Shown here: positions 39,801 to 48,228 of the stretch, in pieces
Layout: each line of letters begins with the position of its first letter
How positions within the stretch are numbered: the first letter of the stretch is position 1
Assembly (NCBI RefSeq): GCF_003628145.1
Contig: NZ_RBZV01000001.1
Span: 839,558-903,557 of the forward strand
DNA from: Trinickia fusca
GTDB taxonomy: Bacteria; Pseudomonadota; Gammaproteobacteria; Burkholderiales; Burkholderiaceae
Direction: 5' to 3'
Length of the DNA stretch: 64,000 bases
The notes under the pieces: generated by a model
Seen by the model: the letters and a program-made list of their open reading frames with translations, nothing else
Database searches by the model: none
What the model was told of the DNA's origin: nothing
Program-made: the position numbers and the translations under genes

Positions 39801-40093
39801 GCGTGACCGGTTACGTTGGACAAAAACGCCCAATAGTACAACAGGTGTCCGCCACCACGGCAAAACCTGCGATGCCTTTGACGAGCCGCGCCTGTTTCAC
39901 GGGGTTGCCAGCGGGGACACGCGCTCTGCACAATTGCACAATGGATGATCGGCTTGTGCCCGCGCGATACCGCCGTGCGCTCAGCACACGGTACGCGACA
40001 CGCGCGGGCATGGCCGGGACGCCGGCGCCCCGCGCGCCGGTCCCTCCAACGCTTGCGGCACCGTGAAGCGCGCGGCGCACGCGGGAGAGGCGC

Positions 40094-41347
40094 ATGCTGT
40101 ACGACTGGCTTGAAGCGCAACGTGCCCTGCTGCGCTCGATCGATACCTGGGCAAACCTCGCCTCGAACGCGTGGGGCAGTAACGCGAGCAAGGACCCGAT
40201 GTTGCCGCCGGGCTGCGACTGGCTGCGTCGCATTTTCCAATCTACACCCGAGCCGCCGCCATTCGACATTCCTTTCGTCACGATCGACGCTGAGCAGGTG
40301 GCCGTCGAGGAATCGGTCGTGGAGCAAGCGCCCTTTTGCGCGCTACGGCGCTTTGCGCGCGTGAGCGCGCCGCAGAGCCCCTCGTGTGCGGCAGGCACGG
40401 GCATCCTGCTGTGCACGCCGCTGGCCGGGCATCATGCCGTGATGCTGCGCGAGACCGTTCAAACGCTGCTGGCCGACGCCGACGTCTACGTGACCGACTG
40501 GGCCAACGCGCGCGACGTGCCCTGTGCTGCCGGCACCTTCGGTCTCGACGAGTACGTCATGACGATCGAACGCTTCATCCGCCGGCTCGCGAGCGATGGC
40601 CTGCATGTGGTCGCCGTATGTCAGGCGACGGTGCCGAGCCTCGCAGCGGCTGCGCTCGTCGCCGACGCCGGTGGCGCCGCGCCCGCGAGCCTTACCTTGA
40701 TGGGCGGCCCGATCGACACGCGCCTGAGTCCCACTTTGCTCGATCGACTGGCCGTCAGCCACCGGATCGAATGGTTTCGCGACACGGTCATCGACACGGT
40801 GCCGGCCGGCTATGCGGGTGTAGGCCGCCGCATCTATCCGGGCCATCTACAGCACGCGGCGATCGTTGCCGCGCATCCCCATCGGCAGTTCGCGCTCGAG
40901 GCCCGCCATTGGAAGAGTCGCGTAGCCGGCGACGATGCCGAGCGCGATGCGAGCCAACGCGCCTTGAACGAGTACTCGGCCGTGCTCGACATGGACGAGA
41001 CCTACTTTCTCGACACGTTGCGCGTGATCTTCCAGGAACAGCGGCTCGCGCGCGGCACGTGGCTCGTAGCCGGCCGCCGCGTGCAGCCGCAAGTGCTGAC
41101 CGAGACAGCGCTTTGCACGGTCGAGGGCGATCACGACGACATCACGGGCGCGGGCCAGACCCATGCCGCGCACGCGCTGTGCAGCGGCATCCCCGATGCG
41201 CTGCGCACGCGCATGACGGTCGCGCAATGCGATCACTATGACCTGTTCACGGGCCCGCGCTGGCGCGAGCAGATCCATCCGGCGCTCGGGCGCTTCTGGC
41301 GCGCGCTGGCCGAAAGACGCAGTCAGGTTGCCAATACGAATACGTAG
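40094..41347 (+). CDS. phaZ: Intracellular polyhydroxybutyrate depolymerase
   Basis: 417 residues, matching the PhaZ1-type intracellular depolymerases of Ralstonia and Burkholderia. It mobilises stored PHB in granules. The family N-terminus MLYDWLEAQRALLRSIDTWA is present. Instead of the Ser lipase box the nucleophile is Cys in VVAVCQATVPSLAA, as in Ralstonia PhaZ1; the acid and base lie in CTVEGDHDDITGAGQ and VAQCDHYDLFTG. No signal peptide is seen. ATG at 40094 follows GAGAGG. It is the first of a group of unrelated genes between ppiD and the lon block and faces uspA. It would feed 3-hydroxybutyrate to acetyl-CoA metabolism. Confidence 0.92.
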   Translation: MLYDWLEAQRALLRSIDTWANLASNAWGSNASKDPMLPPGCDWLRRIFQSTPEPPPFDIPFVTIDAEQVAVEESVVEQAPFCALRRFARVSAPQSPSCAAGTGILLCTPLAGHHAVMLRETVQTLLADADVYVTDWANARDVPCAAGTFGLDEYVMTIERFIRRLASDGLHVVAVCQATVPSLAAAALVADAGGAAPASLTLMGGPIDTRLSPTLLDRLAVSHRIEWFRDTVIDTVPAGYAGVGRRIYPGHLQHAAIVAAHPHRQFALEARHWKSRVAGDDAERDASQRALNEYSAVLDMDETYFLDTLRVIFQEQRLARGTWLVAGRRVQPQVLTETALCTVEGDHDDITGAGQTHAAHALCSGIPDALRTRMTVAQCDHYDLFTGPRWREQIHPALGRFWRALAERRSQVANTNT

Positions 41348-41396
41348 CCAACTGATCCGCGGCATTGCCGCCGAGCCGCGGATCAAGGCGGCTGCG

Positions 41397-41882
41397 TCAG
41401 TGGCCGCTACCGCCGCCCTTGCCCGCCTCTTCGCCCGCCTGGTGACGCACGAGCAGCACCGGAATCGACGTCGCGCGCAGCAGCGACTCGGCCACACTGC
41501 CGAGCAGCACGCGCCGCACACCGTGACGGCCATGCGTGCCCATCACGATCAGATCGGGCTCGTATTCGTCGGCCACGCGCGCGAGGACCGACGCAACCGG
41601 TTCGCCGTAAGCATCGACCGCGCGCGTCGTGCCGGCCACGCCGGACGCCGCGAAGCATGCCTTGGCCTCCTCGAGCGCCTCTGTCGCCGCGTCGACCGCG
41701 GCCGCATCGGCGCCTCCGCCAGGCGCATAGACCGCCCCAACGTCGACGAGCTGCGCCACGTGCTCGACGACGCACACCGCGAAGACCTCCGCCTTGGACG
41801 CCTGGGCGATCTTCACCGCCTCGTCGAGCGCAAGACGCGCTCCGCGGCTGCCGTCCACCGCCGCGAGAATCCGCTTGTACAT
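41397..41882 (-). CDS. Universal stress protein, UspA family
   Basis: 161 residues. It opens MYKRILAAVDGSRGARLALDEA and has the ATP-binding loop GTHGRHGVRRVLLGSVAE (G-x2-G-x9-GS), so it is of the nucleotide-binding UspA class. The tail is Gly/Lys/His-rich. ATG at 41882 follows GGGAGG. A FNR/ANR-like palindrome TTGACGGGCGTCAA lies 78 bases upstream of the start, and an FNR-type regulator is transcribed away from it, so induction at low oxygen is likely. Such Usp proteins help anaerobic and stationary survival in Pseudomonas. It converges on phaZ. Confidence 0.92.
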   Translation of the reverse strand: MYKRILAAVDGSRGARLALDEAVKIAQASKAEVFAVCVVEHVAQLVDVGAVYAPGGGADAAAVDAATEALEEAKACFAASGVAGTTRAVDAYGEPVASVLARVADEYEPDLIVMGTHGRHGVRRVLLGSVAESLLRATSIPVLLVRHQAGEEAGKGGGSGH

Positions 41883-42186
41883 GAGAAACCTCCCGGGCCA
41901 CGCGCCCGTTGCATAGATGCCGCTTTCACCGAGTGTGCAACGCGCGTGGGCGGGCCGTGTTGACGGGCGTCAAGGCAGTGGGCTGTTCGATGCCCGCCGC
42001 TCGAGCCGTCGATTAAGTAACCGCCTATGTGCCTTGTAGGACAAACCTGACAAACCTTCGCTAAGCCCTACCCCAACTTCAACCCTCGCCGATAGGCGTG
42101 GACGACATCAACATCGATACTTCAAAGCACAGACAGTCAACGAGCGACGCGTGTTTGGCGGCGCCACCAATAAGCGGAGGCCCCTC
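41883..42186. other. Divergent control region uspA / FNR-type regulator
   Basis: 304 bp between divergent starts. It contains one FNR-like box (41960-41973) and, nearer the regulator gene, a perfect tandem copy of GACAAACCT (42040-42057). No other gene is seen. Confidence 0.6.
41960..41973 (-). promoter_or_regulatory. FNR/ANR-like binding site upstream of uspA
   Basis: TTGACGGGCGTCAA is a perfect inverted repeat with four central bases (TTGAC-N4-GTCAA). The FNR consensus is TTGAT-N4-ATCAA; FixK/ANR-type sites often have C and G at the inner position. It is 78 bases before the uspA start, a suitable distance for activation, and about 214 bases before the FNR-type gene. Confidence 0.6.
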
Positions 42187-42960
42187 ATGTTCACGGAAAC
42201 CGACTGCGCAGACGAGCACTGCGCACTCAGCCCGCCACAGGCGGCCTACCAATCCCGGCCGGCCAAAGCGTCGCGTACGCAGGTGCGCTGCTCGTCGTGT
42301 TCGATGCGCTCCGCGTGCATGCCGTCCGGTTTCAGCGCCCCCGACCTGACGCGTTTCGACGCCATCGTGAGCGCCACGCGGCTCGTCAAGCGCGGCGATG
42401 CGCTGTATCGCACCAACGACCCGTTCCAGAGCATCTACGCCGTGCGCGCCGGTTCGTTCAAGACCGTCGTCATGCATCGCGACGGCCGCGAGCAGGTCAT
42501 CGGGTTCCATCTGGCCGGCGAAGTGCTGGGCCTCGACGGCGTCTACACCGAGCATCACAGCAGCGACGCCATCGCGCTCGAGGACAGCAGCGTTTGCATC
42601 ATTCCTTACGTACTGCTCGAGCAAATGTGTGCCGAATCGAAGGCGTTGCAACAGCAAGTGCTGCGGACGATGAGCGGCGAGATCGTGCGCGAATCGTCGC
42701 TGATGATGCTGCTCGGCACGATGAGCGCCGAACAGCGCGTCGCCAATTTCCTGCTCAATCTGTCGAGCCGCATGCAGGCGCGCGGTTACTCGCCGAACGA
42801 ATTCAACCTGCGCATGACGCGCGAGGAGATGGGCAACTACCTCGGCATGAAGCTCGAGACGGTCAGCCGCATGTTCTCGAAGTTCCAGCGCGACGGCCTC
42901 GTGCAGACGCGCGGCAAGCAAATCCGGATCGTCGACATCGAAGCGCTCGAACGCGTCTGA
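42187..42960 (+). CDS. fnr: FNR-type oxygen-responsive transcription regulator
   Basis: 257 residues from ATG at 42187 (MFTETDCADEHC). Cysteines C35-x2-C38-x5-C44 in VRCSSCSMRSACMP and C137 in DSSVCIIPY reproduce both the spacing and the 93-residue distance to the fourth ligand of E. coli FNR, so a [4Fe-4S] oxygen sensor is expected. A cyclic-nucleotide-like barrel follows (RAGSFKTVVMHRDGREQVIG), then a dimer helix, then the helix-turn-helix MTREEMGNYLGMKLETVSRM, whose E-SR residues recognise TTGAT-like half sites. It likely controls the adjacent uspA. Two further Cys (7 and 12) lie in the leader. It converges on an alcohol dehydrogenase gene, 7 bp away. Confidence 0.93.
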   Translation: MFTETDCADEHCALSPPQAAYQSRPAKASRTQVRCSSCSMRSACMPSGFSAPDLTRFDAIVSATRLVKRGDALYRTNDPFQSIYAVRAGSFKTVVMHRDGREQVIGFHLAGEVLGLDGVYTEHHSSDAIALEDSSVCIIPYVLLEQMCAESKALQQQVLRTMSGEIVRESSLMMLLGTMSAEQRVANFLLNLSSRMQARGYSPNEFNLRMTREEMGNYLGMKLETVSRMFSKFQRDGLVQTRGKQIRIVDIEALERV

Positions 42961-42967
42961 GGGTGTA

Positions 42968-43957
42968 TCACGCCGTCATCGTCAGCACGGCTGCCCCAGC
43001 GAGCCGTCCCGCGCGCAGATCGCCGAGCGCGCGGTTCGCCTCGGTGAACGGATAGACCGTCGTTTCGATCTCGAGCGGCACGACCTGTGCGATGCGCATG
43101 AACGCCTGACCATCCTTGCGCGTGAGGTTTGCGACCGACGCGATGCGCCGCTCGCCCCACAGCGCCGCATACGGAAACGATGGGATGTCGCTCATATGAA
43201 TGCCGCCGCAGACGACGATACCGCCCTTGGCCAGCGCCGCGAGCGCCGTCGGCACGAGTGCGCCGACCGGCGCGAAGATCAGCGCCGCGTCGAGGCTGGC
43301 CGGGCTCGGTTCGTCGCTGCCGCCGGCCCAATGCGCCCCCAGACGTCGCGCGAGCTGCTGCGCGGACGTATCGCCAGGACGCGTGAAAGCATAGACCGTG
43401 CGCCCTTGATGGAGCGCGATCTGCGCGACGATGTGCGCCGCGGCGCCGAACCCGTAAAGGCCGATGCGCTCGGCGTCGCCGGCCATGACGAGCGTACGCA
43501 GGCCGATGAGCCCGGCACATAGCAGCGGCGCCGCCTGGACGTCGCTGTAGCGCGTCGGCAAAGGCAGGCAGTAACGGGCGTCGGCTACCGTGCGTTCGCC
43601 GTAGCCGCCGTCGATCGTATAGCCGGTGAAACCCGGCGCGTCGCAGAGATTTTCGTGCCCGCTCGCGCAGAAGCGGCAATGGCCGCAGGTATGACCGAGC
43701 CACGGCACGCCCACGCGCTCACCGCGCACGAAGCCGCTCACCCCTTCGCCAAGCGCCGCGACGGTGCCGACGATCTCGTGTCCCGGCACGAGCGGCACCT
43801 TCGGATGCGCGAGCTCGCCATCGACGACATGCAGATCGGTGCGGCACACGCCGCAGGCGTGCACGTCGATGAGAATCTGCCCTGGAGCCGGCGCAGGATC
43901 GGGCAATTCGCGCTCGGTCAGGACCGCCGAGCGTCCGTCGAACACCATGGCGCGCAT
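42968..43957 (-). CDS. Zinc-dependent alcohol dehydrogenase
   Basis: 329 residues from ATG at 43957 (GGAGGG upstream). Catalytic zinc ligands are Cys in HACGVCRTDLHVVDGEL and His in LVPGHEIVGTVAALG; the structural zinc has its four Cys in GHTCGHCRFCASGHENLC. The cofactor region is GLYGFGAAAHIVAQIAL (GxGxxx, with Ala replacing the usual third Gly). It belongs to the AdhP/AdhA single-domain group of NAD-linked dehydrogenases acting on primary alcohols or aldehydes. Its neighbour FNR and a UspA gene suggest fermentative or low-oxygen use, but no FNR box was found next to it. Confidence 0.92.
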   Translation of the reverse strand: MRAMVFDGRSAVLTERELPDPAPAPGQILIDVHACGVCRTDLHVVDGELAHPKVPLVPGHEIVGTVAALGEGVSGFVRGERVGVPWLGHTCGHCRFCASGHENLCDAPGFTGYTIDGGYGERTVADARYCLPLPTRYSDVQAAPLLCAGLIGLRTLVMAGDAERIGLYGFGAAAHIVAQIALHQGRTVYAFTRPGDTSAQQLARRLGAHWAGGSDEPSPASLDAALIFAPVGALVPTALAALAKGGIVVCGGIHMSDIPSFPYAALWGERRIASVANLTRKDGQAFMRIAQVVPLEIETTVYPFTEANRALGDLRAGRLAGAAVLTMTA

Positions 43958-43990
43958 GATTGCCCTCCGTCGCTGATCGACCCATCCATT

Positions 43991-45247
43991 TCAGCGCAAT
44001 TCGCCTGCCACGTGTTGATCCGCCTCAAGGCGTCGCCGCATGACCCGCTGCGCGCCGATTCCGAGCACAACGAGCGCCCCACACGCCGCGGCCACGCCGA
44101 CGCCGGCGAGCCCCTGCCAGCCGTAGCGGCCCGCCGCTACCGCGCCCAGCGACGAACCACAGGCCCCACCCGCGAAATAGCAGCTCATGAACACCGTGTT
44201 GAGCCGACTGCGTGCGGCCGAAGCAATCGTCAGCAGGCGCGACTGATTGGCGACCAGCGACGCGCGACTACCAAAATCGAGCACGACGATGCCGGCCAGC
44301 AGCCACGCGAGATGAAACGCCGCCCCGGCGATCAGGGCGAATGCGCACGCCACGGCAAGCGCGCCCGCTGCAACGACGCGGCGCCCGCCATAGCGATCCG
44401 TCCACTTGCCGATCGTGGGCGAGGCCAGCATGCCGAGCAGACTGAAGAGGCCGAACAGACCGGCCACGTCACTGCCGTAGCGATATGGTGGTCGGGCGAG
44501 CAGAAAGGCGAGCGAGCCCCACAACGCACTGAACGCCGCGAACAGCAGAAAACCCGACGCGCAGGCCTCGCGCAGCAGCGGTTCGTTGCGCACCAGCCGG
44601 GCCATCGAACGGATCAGCTGGCCATAGGGCAACGTCTCGGGCCCAGCCTGGTGTGCCATGTGAGGCTGCGTCGCCGGCAACGTCGCGCGCACGATCAGCA
44701 GCAGTATCACCTCGAGTGCGACGGCCAGTCCGTACATGGGGCGCCACCCCGCATGCGCGCCGACGATGCCCGCAACGAGCCGTGCGAACAGCTGCCCTGC
44801 GAACAGCCCGCTCATGAGGCTGCCGACGGCCTTGCCGCGCTGCTGCACCGGCACGAGTCCCGAGACCGTCGGGATGATGATTTGCGCCGTGATGGCGGTG
44901 AGCCCGATCGCGACGCTGGCTGCCAGCAACACGGCAAAGTTCGGCGCACTCGCGCACAACAGCAGGCTCGCGATATTGGCGAGGACGAGCATGCCGATGA
45001 GCCGGCGCGGCTCCATGCGGTCGCCGAGTGGGCCGAACAGCACGAGCCCGCACGCGTAGCCGATCTGTGTGCACATGGCGATCACGCCGAGCGAGCTGCC
45101 TGCATGCCCGAAGCTCGCGCCGATCAACGCCAGCATGGGCTGGTTGTAATAGAGATTTGCGACGGCCACGCCGCACGCGCAAGCGAGCCATACCGTCTGG
45201 CTCACGCTCGGCGCACGCAGGGCGTCGGCTTGGGCGGACACGCTCAA
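43991..45247 (-). CDS. MFS transporter (YnfM/Bcr-like drug exporter family)
   Basis: 418 residues. The start is TTG at 45245-45247: AAGGAG lies seven bases upstream and no ATG exists at this point in frame. Twelve hydrophobic segments are visible; the first is VWLACACGVAVANLYYNQPM, and the loop 2-3 motif appears as GPLGDRMEPRRLIG, the MFS signature. ANLYYNQPML is characteristic of the YnfM/YdeR branch often called MFS transporter with unknown or aromatic/drug substrate. It is divergent from a LysR regulator; the T-N11-A palindrome between them suggests LysR control by the exported compound. The long frame above the TTG is antisense to lysR and rejected. Confidence 0.9.
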   Translation of the reverse strand: MSVSAQADALRAPSVSQTVWLACACGVAVANLYYNQPMLALIGASFGHAGSSLGVIAMCTQIGYACGLVLFGPLGDRMEPRRLIGMLVLANIASLLLCASAPNFAVLLAASVAIGLTAITAQIIIPTVSGLVPVQQRGKAVGSLMSGLFAGQLFARLVAGIVGAHAGWRPMYGLAVALEVILLLIVRATLPATQPHMAHQAGPETLPYGQLIRSMARLVRNEPLLREACASGFLLFAAFSALWGSLAFLLARPPYRYGSDVAGLFGLFSLLGMLASPTIGKWTDRYGGRRVVAAGALAVACAFALIAGAAFHLAWLLAGIVVLDFGSRASLVANQSRLLTIASAARSRLNTVFMSCYFAGGACGSSLGAVAAGRYGWQGLAGVGVAAACGALVVLGIGAQRVMRRRLEADQHVAGELR

Positions 45248-45332
45248 TGGGTTCTCCTTTTCATTCAGAACGATGCCCGCATCATAGGGATGACGCGCGC
45301 GTAGCAGAACGGCCTGCCCATGCCAAATGGCT

Positions 45333-45347
45333 TTGCGTAAAATGCAA
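45333..45347. promoter_or_regulatory. LysR-type operator between MFS and lysR genes
   Basis: TTGCGTAAAATGCAA is an inverted repeat (TTGC-N7-GCAA) containing a T-N11-A core, the usual LysR box. It is 5 bases before the lysR start and 86 bases before the MFS TTG, so it could control both and would repress lysR itself. Confidence 0.5.
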
Positions 45348-45352
45348 CGACA

Positions 45353-46231
45353 ATGAACCTGATCCGTTACGCCGAAAACCTGAGCGTGTTCGTTGCGGTC
45401 GCCCGTGCCCGCAGTTTCTCGGCCGTGGCACGCCAAAGCGGCGTTGCGCCGTCGTCGGTCGTGCGCCAGATCGACACGCTCGAAGCCGAACTGGGCACGC
45501 CGCTCTTTTTGCGCTCGACGCGCGGCTTGCTGCTGACCGACGCCGGCGAGACGCTGCTGCCGCGCGCGGCCGACATTCTGGCGGCCCTCGTCGACACGCG
45601 CGCCGAAATCGCCGCGCTCGGCGACGAGCCGCAGGGTCTGTTGCGGATCGCGTGCCTGCCGACGTTCGGGCGGCGCCATATCCTGCCGTGGCTACCGGCG
45701 TTGCTGGCCGAGCATCCGCGGCTGCAAGTCGAATTCGATTTCACCGAGCGCCTGACCGATCCCGTGCAGGAACGTATGGATGCGGTCGTGCGCATCGGCG
45801 AACTCCAGGATAGCTCGCTGTACGCCACGCGTATCGGCACGCAGCGGCGCGGCGTCTATGCGAGCCCGGCCTACCTGACGCGCCGCGGTTGCCCCGCCGG
45901 GCTCGACCAGCTGGCGGGCCACGACGTGCTCGACAAATGCCATAGCGGAGCCGGGTGGCCGGCCCCGCCTGCGCACGAGGGTCGCGTCGTGCTGCGCTGC
46001 GACGATTACGAAGCGCTGCGGCAAGCGGCGCTCGGCGGGCTTGGCCTCGCACTGCTGCCGAGCTGGGTAGTCAGCGATGCCCTCGCGTGCGGCACCCTCG
46101 TCAAGGTCTTCGACGATCCCTTCCGTACCGAGGAGGCAATCCACGTGCTGCGTGCGCTGCCGCGCGCCAGCGCGAAGGTAGGCGTGTTCACTGAGCACCT
46201 GCGGGCGGCGATGCAGCTCATCTCGGCGTAA
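45353..46231 (+). CDS. LysR-family transcription regulator
   Basis: 292 residues. The winged helix-turn-helix fills residues 1-65 (ENLSVFVAVARARSFSAVAR, then APSSVVRQIDTLEAELGTPL and FLRSTRGLLLTDAGETLLPR). The effector domain runs from about 90 with GLLRIACLPTFGRRHILPWL and FTERLTDPVQERMDAVVRIG, the pattern of CrgA/DmlR-type regulators. It is divergent from the MFS gene, with a T-N11-A palindrome immediately before its ATG, so it most likely senses a compound exported by that transporter and autoregulates. Confidence 0.92.
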   Translation: MNLIRYAENLSVFVAVARARSFSAVARQSGVAPSSVVRQIDTLEAELGTPLFLRSTRGLLLTDAGETLLPRAADILAALVDTRAEIAALGDEPQGLLRIACLPTFGRRHILPWLPALLAEHPRLQVEFDFTERLTDPVQERMDAVVRIGELQDSSLYATRIGTQRRGVYASPAYLTRRGCPAGLDQLAGHDVLDKCHSGAGWPAPPAHEGRVVLRCDDYEALRQAALGGLGLALLPSWVVSDALACGTLVKVFDDPFRTEEAIHVLRALPRASAKVGVFTEHLRAAMQLISA

Positions 46232-46402
46232 GGCGGAGCGGCGCGTTTGTGTTTGTAGCGCCTCATACCACGTGACAAGCGTGCGACGCGAGCACGATAC
46301 GACCCTCACTATCGATTGCTTCGGATGCCTAAATCCGAGCCGGCGCGCTGCCGTTAAACAGGCGTGGGTAGCTTTGCGCCGCCCCGCGCACTTCGTCAGG
46401 CC

Positions 46403-47467
46403 ATGATCGACTCACACGCTGCTTCGCCACCTGCCGCGGTATCCGCCGCACCGGACCGTGTCCGCCTCGACTGCGCCGATGACACTCGCTCCCTGCATTG
46501 GCTAGAGGATCGCGGCGCCCTTGCGTACAGCCTGTTCGAACACGCACCTGTCTCGCTGTGGCTCGAAGACTTTCGCCAGATCAAGGCGCGCTTCGACGCA
46601 CTACGTGCAGAAGGCGTAACCGATCTGAGGGCTTTCGTCACTGAGCATCCCGAGTTCGTCGCGCAGAGCCTCGCCGACATCGTCGTGCTCGACGTCAATC
46701 GCGAAACGCTCGACATGCTGAACGCCCCCGATAAAGCGACGTTGCTCGCCAGCCTGCCGCAGACGCTCGGACATGGCGTGGCGCCGTCGTTTCTCGCTCA
46801 GTTGCTGGATCTGTGGGACGGACGGCTGTTCCAGCAGCGCGACGCCGTGCATTACTCGCTGGACGGCACGCCGGTGTCCGTGCAATTGCAGCTATCCGTG
46901 CTGCCCGGTCATGAACCGCATTGGGACCTCGTGTTGCTCGCGTTGACCGACGTCACCGCACGCGACAAGGCACAAGCGCAGTTGGAGCATCTGAGTCAGC
47001 ACGACGCCCTTACTCGATTGAGCAATCGCGCGTTCTACTTCGACGAGTTGCACCGGCTCGAATGCGAAGGACCGTTCCCGCTCAGTGTGATCCTGCTGGA
47101 CGTCGACGATTTGCGGCACCTGAACGACTATCTTGGCCCCGCTGCCGGCGACGCGCTGCTCTGCCGCGCCGGCGAGGTCCTGGGCGATGCCGTGCATGGG
47201 CCGGGGCTCGCCGCACGCATCGGCGGCGACGAGTTCGCGGTGCTGTTGCCGGGCGCCGACGAGCGCGAGGCGCAGACAGTGCTCGAGGAAATCGCCCGGT
47301 ATTTGTCGCTCGCCAATGCACGCTACGCACGACCGACACTGGCGTTCGCGATCGGCACCGCGACGGCCCATACGCGCAAACGACTCAAGGAAGCGTTGCG
47401 CGTCGCGCAGCAGCGCATGACACAGGACCAGCAGCGCCACCGCGAAGCGCGAGCCCTGCATCGCTGA
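46403..47467 (+). CDS. PAS-GGDEF diguanylate cyclase
   Basis: 354 residues if started at ATG 46403; a GTG at 46364 would add 13. After a 35-residue nonconserved leader, residues of about 35-175 resemble a PAS domain (ALAYSLFEHAPVSLWLEDF, DLVLLALTDVTARDKAQAQL). A GGDEF domain follows, with HDALTRLSNRAFYFDELHRL and the active-site loop RIGGDEFAVLL intact, so c-di-GMP synthesis is possible. An RxxD inhibitory site is not evident. No membrane segment is seen. The protein would sense a cytoplasmic signal and set c-di-GMP for motility or biofilm. A terminator-like hairpin lies after it but points the other way. Confidence 0.88.
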   Translation: MIDSHAASPPAAVSAAPDRVRLDCADDTRSLHWLEDRGALAYSLFEHAPVSLWLEDFRQIKARFDALRAEGVTDLRAFVTEHPEFVAQSLADIVVLDVNRETLDMLNAPDKATLLASLPQTLGHGVAPSFLAQLLDLWDGRLFQQRDAVHYSLDGTPVSVQLQLSVLPGHEPHWDLVLLALTDVTARDKAQAQLEHLSQHDALTRLSNRAFYFDELHRLECEGPFPLSVILLDVDDLRHLNDYLGPAAGDALLCRAGEVLGDAVHGPGLAARIGGDEFAVLLPGADEREAQTVLEEIARYLSLANARYARPTLAFAIGTATAHTRKRLKEALRVAQQRMTQDQQRHREARALHR

Positions 47468-47484
47468 TGCGAGGCGACAGCGCA

Positions 47485-47517
47485 CACAAAAAAGCCCAGG
47501 TCGTTCATGACCTGGGC
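47485..47517 (-). terminator. Terminator of the DUF4148 gene
   Basis: Stem GCCCAGGTC / GACCTGGGC (9 bp) with a 6-base loop; read on the minus strand it is followed by six T. It lies 60 bp after the stop of the DUF4148 gene and may also slow GGDEF transcription from the other side. Confidence 0.8.
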
Positions 47518-47577
47518 AAGACCACCGGGTGTCCAGCGGGTTGGAGCGCTTCGCGCTGTGGCGCCTCGCGTAATTAA

Positions 47578-47904
47578 TTAGTTATGCTGATAAATAGGCG
47601 GAGAATAAGAGCTGACTACGCCTTCGGTACGTTGTCCCGACTGCGACATCCCTTCGACGCTGGTCCCATAGCCGCTCGTATCGGCCGGTGCCGCGGCCTG
47701 CTGTTGCGCGGAAATGCGCTTTAACGCGGCCTGTGCGTTGTCGGGATAGTGCATCCAGTCCGACGGGTTATAGCCGGCTTGTTCCATGCGAATGAGGTCT
47801 TGACGCACTTGCTCACGCGTCAGCGGCTGATTCGACTGGGCGAACGTGACAACGGGAGCGGCAAGCGCAACGGTCAGGGCAACAGCGTTGATGAGCGACT
47901 TCAT
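47578..47904 (-). CDS. DUF4148 small exported protein
   Basis: 108 residues. The signal peptide (MKSLINAVALTVALAAPVV, ending at TFAQS) indicates export. The mature part shows the DUF4148 pattern LTREQVRQDLIRMEQAGYNP followed by HYPDNAQAALKRISAQQ and ends in a flexible Ser/Gly/Gln-rich tail. Proteins of this family are numerous in Burkholderia, often in many copies, and have no known function. Ribosome site GGAGGTT lies ahead of ATG at 47904. Downstream terminator at 47485-47517. It stands alone between the GGDEF gene and tRNA-Val. Confidence 0.88.
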   Translation of the reverse strand: MKSLINAVALTVALAAPVVTFAQSNQPLTREQVRQDLIRMEQAGYNPSDWMHYPDNAQAALKRISAQQQAAAPADTSGYGTSVEGMSQSGQRTEGVVSSYSPPIYQHN

Positions 47905-48228
47905 GATTGAACCTCCAGATCACTTCCTGTTACGGGGCTGCAACCACGTTTGTGTGCAGCTGGTATGGGCAGTCTAGGAGGCTCGGCCAAGCCGATAAAT
48001 AGTCGAATTCAGAATTCACTGATACCCCTGTGCGAACAATGCTGCAGCTGCAGCAATGACGCGGGCGGCGCCTGGCACGGCCTGTGTTCGTGGTGGCGAG
48101 ACTGGGTACGAGGTGATCGATTCGCGACGGACAACAAAAAACCCGCATGGCCATCAGCGATGCGGGTTCTTTGATGATTGCGCCGAAACAGGTTCAAGCG
48201 CGCGAGCAGCATGCGAAACGGAAAAATC
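47905..48228. other. Gene-free stretch between DUF4148 gene and tRNA-Val
   Basis: 324 bp. It holds the DUF4148 promoter region, GAATTCAGAATTC at 48005-48017, a palindromic GCTGCAGCTGCAGC at 48041-48054, and the terminator at 48140-48168. Short frames here have no coding character. Confidence 0.5.
48140..48168 (-). terminator. Terminator after tRNA-Val (hupB transcript end)
   Basis: Stem AACCCGCAT / ATGCGGGTT (9 bp) with an 11-base loop, followed on the minus strand by TTTTTGTTG. It lies 60 bases past the 3' end of tRNA-Val. Confidence 0.8.

Noticed and set aside
47950-48174. 74-codon plus-strand frame before tRNA-Val
   Set aside because: No ribosome site, no family pattern, and it overlaps a terminator hairpin.
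39801-48228. Genomic island inserted at tRNA-Val
   Set aside because: No integrase, transposase or duplicated tRNA end is visible, and the cargo is normal Burkholderia-type metabolism at normal GC.
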